Shown here one piece after another: positions 5,019-6,656 of a stretch of 6,656 nucleotides of DNA (positions are counted from its first letter, which is position 1; each line of letters begins with the position of its first letter). A program made the translations under genes and the position numbers. The notes beneath the pieces were generated by a model. The model saw only the letters and a list, made by a program, of their open reading frames with translations. It was not told where the DNA came from and ran no database searches. This stretch comes from Holophaga sp. (GTDB lineage: Bacteria > Acidobacteriota > Holophagae > Holophagales > Holophagaceae), in NCBI GenBank assembly GCA_030691225.1, contig JAUYES010000154.1:1-6656 (forward strand). Reading direction: 5' to 3'.

Positions 5019-5864
5019 ATGAAATTAGGTCGTAATTTTCCTGTCTATGCCGGCTTAGGCGCTTTGTTGGTCATCGGGGGCCTTGCTTGCGAGAAAAAAA
5101 TGAGCCCCGAGGCTCAGCAGGCTCAGGCCTCGGCCTTGAACGCCGATTCCCGAGTGGCCGCTTTGGAAAAGGAGCTGGCGGCCATTAAGGCCGGGAAAAT
5201 CGCCGACGCCGATGCCGAAGTTGTCTCCAAGGACCATATGAAGGCCATCGAGAAACAGTTGACGGATGCCAAGCGCCAAGCCGAAACCAAGAAAAAGGCG
5301 GCTCAGGAACTGGCCACCAAGCCCACCCCAAAAGAGCCCGTCAAAGCTGTTGTGGTAGAGGTTCCTGTGGGCGCAGCCCTGGAAGTCAAGTTGGCTAAGG
5401 AACTCAGCACACAGACCGTTCAGGCGGGCGATTCGTGGGAAGGTTCGTTGGCCCAAGACGTGACTGTGGATGGCAAGATCGCCTGGCCTGCAGGCACCGA
5501 GGTTCGGGGCGTTGTGAGCCAGAGCACGCCCGCTGGCCGCCTCAGCAGTGGCAATGGCGGCTTGGGCATCAAGCTGACCTTTGTCGGCAATTACGATGTT
5601 GAGAGCGGCGTGTATCTCATGAGCGGCACCACTCGCGGAAGCCGCAATGCCAAATACATCGGCGGTGCCGCAGCCTTGGGCGCCTTGGTCGGCATCCTGT
5701 CAGACAAGAACAATAAGAATGATCATGCCCTTGGAGGCGCGGCTGTGGGCGCCGCGGCTGGCACCGCCGTGGCAGCCGCCACTGCTGACACTGTGATTAG
5801 GATTTCTGCTGAAAAGCCTGTGAGCTTTACGCTTTCGGCACCGGAAAAAGTGACGCTTAAATAG
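5019..5864 (+). CDS. Putative lipoprotein with coiled coil and C-terminal glycine-zipper segment
   Basis: No named gene is recognised. The 281 residues begin with a lipoprotein-type signal: Lys/Arg at the N-terminus, a hydrophobic stretch (9-23) and a GLA-C box with the modified cysteine at 24. Glu at +2 would favour the outer membrane under the E. coli sorting rule. Residues about 30-100 are rich in Ala, Lys, Glu and Gln and look like a coiled coil, suggesting a periplasmic spacer. Residues 113-190 (VEVPVGAALEVKL, AGDSWEGSLAQDVTVDGKI, PAGTEVRG) form a predicted beta domain. A Gly/Ala-rich glycine-zipper-like stretch (215-255) and a short beta tail follow. This beta-plus-glycine-zipper layout resembles proteins I associate with Acidobacteriota (memory only). 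The start has a strong ribosome-binding site. The gene is divergent from hrcA with an overlapping promoter region and ends at an intrinsic terminator, so it is probably monocistronic. A role in the cell envelope is an inference. Confidence 0.85.
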   Translation: MKLGRNFPVYAGLGALLVIGGLACEKKMSPEAQQAQASALNADSRVAALEKELAAIKAGKIADADAEVVSKDHMKAIEKQLTDAKRQAETKKKAAQELATKPTPKEPVKAVVVEVPVGAALEVKLAKELSTQTVQAGDSWEGSLAQDVTVDGKIAWPAGTEVRGVVSQSTPAGRLSSGNGGLGIKLTFVGNYDVESGVYLMSGTTRGSRNAKYIGGAAALGALVGILSDKNNKNDHALGGAAVGAAAGTAVAAATADTVIRISAEKPVSFTLSAPEKVTLK

Positions 5865-5880
5865 CGAACCTTAGTCCTGC

Positions 5881-5913
5881 AAAAAAGAGCGCCGTGATCG
5901 GCGCTCTTTTTTT
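5881..5913 (+). terminator. Intrinsic terminator after the lipoprotein gene
   Basis: A 14-bp perfect stem, AAAAAAGAGCGCCG (5881-5894) with CGGCGCTCTTTTTT (5899-5912), has loop TGAT and a run of seven Ts (5907-5913). It lies 16 nt after the lipoprotein stop. The A-run on the other side could also let it work on the minus strand, though no minus-strand gene ends here. Confidence 0.93.
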
Positions 5914-5929
5914 CTGATTAACTGGTGAG

Positions 5930-6505
5930 ATGGTCATATCGCGAATTTCGAAAACCCTGCTGCGGGACCGCGTCTTAGCCCTGCTTGTGCTGGCTGCCAT
6001 GGCCGCACACACCTACCTGAAATACCGCTGGGGCACCATGTCGGAGTTGCTCTGGGGCTGCAATGTGGCCAGCTTTGTCATCATTTTGGGGCTATGGTTC
6101 AAGGCTCCACGGTTGGTGGGCGCGGGATTCCTATGGCATATCTGCGTAGGCGAGCCAGGTTATATCTATGGTGTGCTCCAAACAGGCCATACGCATTGGG
6201 TGTCGGTGCTGGTGCATAGCCTCCCCACCGTTGCGGCTTTCTTCTCCCTGCGGCGCACCGGCTTACCGCGGACCTCACCCTATTTCGCTTTCCTCATGTT
6301 CGTTGCGCTGGTGCCCATCAGCCACTACCTCACGCCCCCACACATGAACATCAATATGGCGCACCAGCGCCTCTGGATCCTCCAAAGGCATTTCCAGGGC
6401 AACTGGGATTACCGGTTGGTTTTCAGCGCCTTCATGCTCTCCCTGCTCTGGCTCGGGGATTGGTTGTTTAGCCTCATTCTACGGCGCTCTCCGAGGACCG
6501 CATGA
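5930..6505 (+). CDS. Multi-pass membrane protein of unknown function
   Basis: I do not recognise this 191-residue protein. It is hydrophobic, with about six likely membrane segments near 14-30, 39-56, 62-82, 88-106, 117-134 and 162-184. Basic clusters lie at the N-terminus (RISKTLLRDR), at 108-109 and at the C-terminus (LRRSPRT), suggesting both ends are cytoplasmic if there are six spans. Several histidines and polar motifs lie at or near membrane segments: WHICVGEPGYIY (69-80), GHTHW (86-90) and HYLTPPHMNINMAHQRLW (132-149). They are candidates for metal, haem or substrate contacts, but this is speculation. The ATG at 5930 directly follows GGTGAG, an unusually tight spacing, and an in-frame TGA lies at 5915-5917, so no longer form is possible. 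The stop overlaps the next start (ATGA), implying coupled translation with the class II aldolase-like gene. Its promoter is unclear because a terminator ends 16 nt upstream. Confidence 0.8.
   Translation: MVISRISKTLLRDRVLALLVLAAMAAHTYLKYRWGTMSELLWGCNVASFVIILGLWFKAPRLVGAGFLWHICVGEPGYIYGVLQTGHTHWVSVLVHSLPTVAAFFSLRRTGLPRTSPYFAFLMFVALVPISHYLTPPHMNINMAHQRLWILQRHFQGNWDYRLVFSAFMLSLLWLGDWLFSLILRRSPRTA
6493..6496 (+). promoter_or_regulatory. Ribosome-binding site of the class II aldolase-like gene
   Basis: GAGG lies 5 nt before the ATG at 6502, inside the last codons of the membrane-protein gene. It supports this start together with the ATGA overlap. Confidence 0.6.
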
Positions 6506-6656
6506 TCGAAATCGAAATTCTCGAAGCCCTCTGCGAGGCCTGTCGGCAGCTGCATGATCGTAATTTGCTCGCGGCGGGTGATGGCAACCTCAGCGCGCGG
6601 TTGCCCGATGGCCGCATTGCCATGACGCCCTCGGGAGTCGCTAAGGCTTGGCTGCG
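6502..6656 (+). CDS. Class II aldolase/adducin-family protein, N-terminal part only
   Basis: The 51 visible codons read like the N-terminus of class II (zinc-dependent) sugar-phosphate aldolases and relatives. An opening helix (IEILEALCEACRQLHDRNLLA) is followed by GDGNLSARLPDGRIAMTPSGVAK. The GNLSAR and TPSG motifs match the phosphate-binding segments of fuculose-phosphate aldolase, ribulose-5-phosphate 4-epimerase and methylthioribulose-1-phosphate dehydratase (MtnB). The zinc-binding histidines and catalytic acid lie beyond the window, so the reaction cannot be assigned. It is read together with the preceding membrane protein through an ATGA overlap, so the two may be functionally linked, for example in uptake or processing of the same compound (inference). 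The CDS is cut off by the window edge and is not known to be broken. Confidence 0.85.
   Translation, partial: MIEIEILEALCEACRQLHDRNLLAAGDGNLSARLPDGRIAMTPSGVAKAWL

Noticed and set aside
1..6656. CRISPR arrays, tRNA or rRNA genes, riboswitches
   Set aside because: I saw no direct-repeat array, no cloverleaf-type tRNA sequence and no rRNA-like conserved segment. Nearly all DNA outside 3508-3874 is accounted for by coding genes and short spacers.

Overview
The window carries one end of a heat-shock chaperone operon on the minus strand, read in the order hrcA, grpE, dnaK, dnaJ (dnaJ runs off the left edge). A divergent plus-strand block follows: a putative lipoprotein, an unidentified multi-pass membrane protein, and the first 51 codons of a class II aldolase/adducin-family enzyme that runs off the right edge. 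The G+C content is moderately high by eye, coding density is high, and the arrangement is bacterial. The lipoprotein's C-terminal half (a 'VPVGAALEVKL...AGDSWEGSLAQDVTVDGKI.WPAGTEVRG' beta-type segment followed by a glycine-zipper stretch) resembles proteins I associate with Acidobacteriota. That taxonomic guess is tentative and rests on memory of the pattern, not on a search.

Layout: 1-781 dnaJ (minus, partial); 811-2670 dnaK (minus); 2698-3465 grpE (minus); 3508-3874 a non-coding element with 30-bp terminal inverted repeats and a TAA duplication; 3881-4927 hrcA (minus, start uncertain); about 4928-5018 a divergent control region; 5019-5864 lipoprotein (plus); 5881-5913 intrinsic terminator; 5930-6505 membrane protein (plus); 6502 to the end, class II aldolase-like CDS (plus, partial), overlapping its neighbour by ATGA.

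How the genes work together: HrcA is the classical repressor of class I heat-shock genes. GrpE, DnaK and DnaJ form the Hsp70 refolding cycle: DnaJ delivers substrate and stimulates ATP hydrolysis, and GrpE exchanges nucleotide. The genes are close (29 nt between dnaK and dnaJ, 27 nt between grpE and dnaK), as expected for one transcript. The exception is the hrcA-grpE junction, where a 367-bp MITE-like element has opened a gap that would otherwise be about 45 nt.

The most notable observation is this short, transposase-less, highly structured element inside the chaperone operon, 6 nt past the hrcA stop codon. Second are the control features: I see no CIRCE operator anywhere in the window, but the hrcA leader contains a different bulged inverted repeat. 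Neither grpE nor dnaJ has a recognisable Shine-Dalgarno sequence. DnaK ends without the usual disordered acidic tail.
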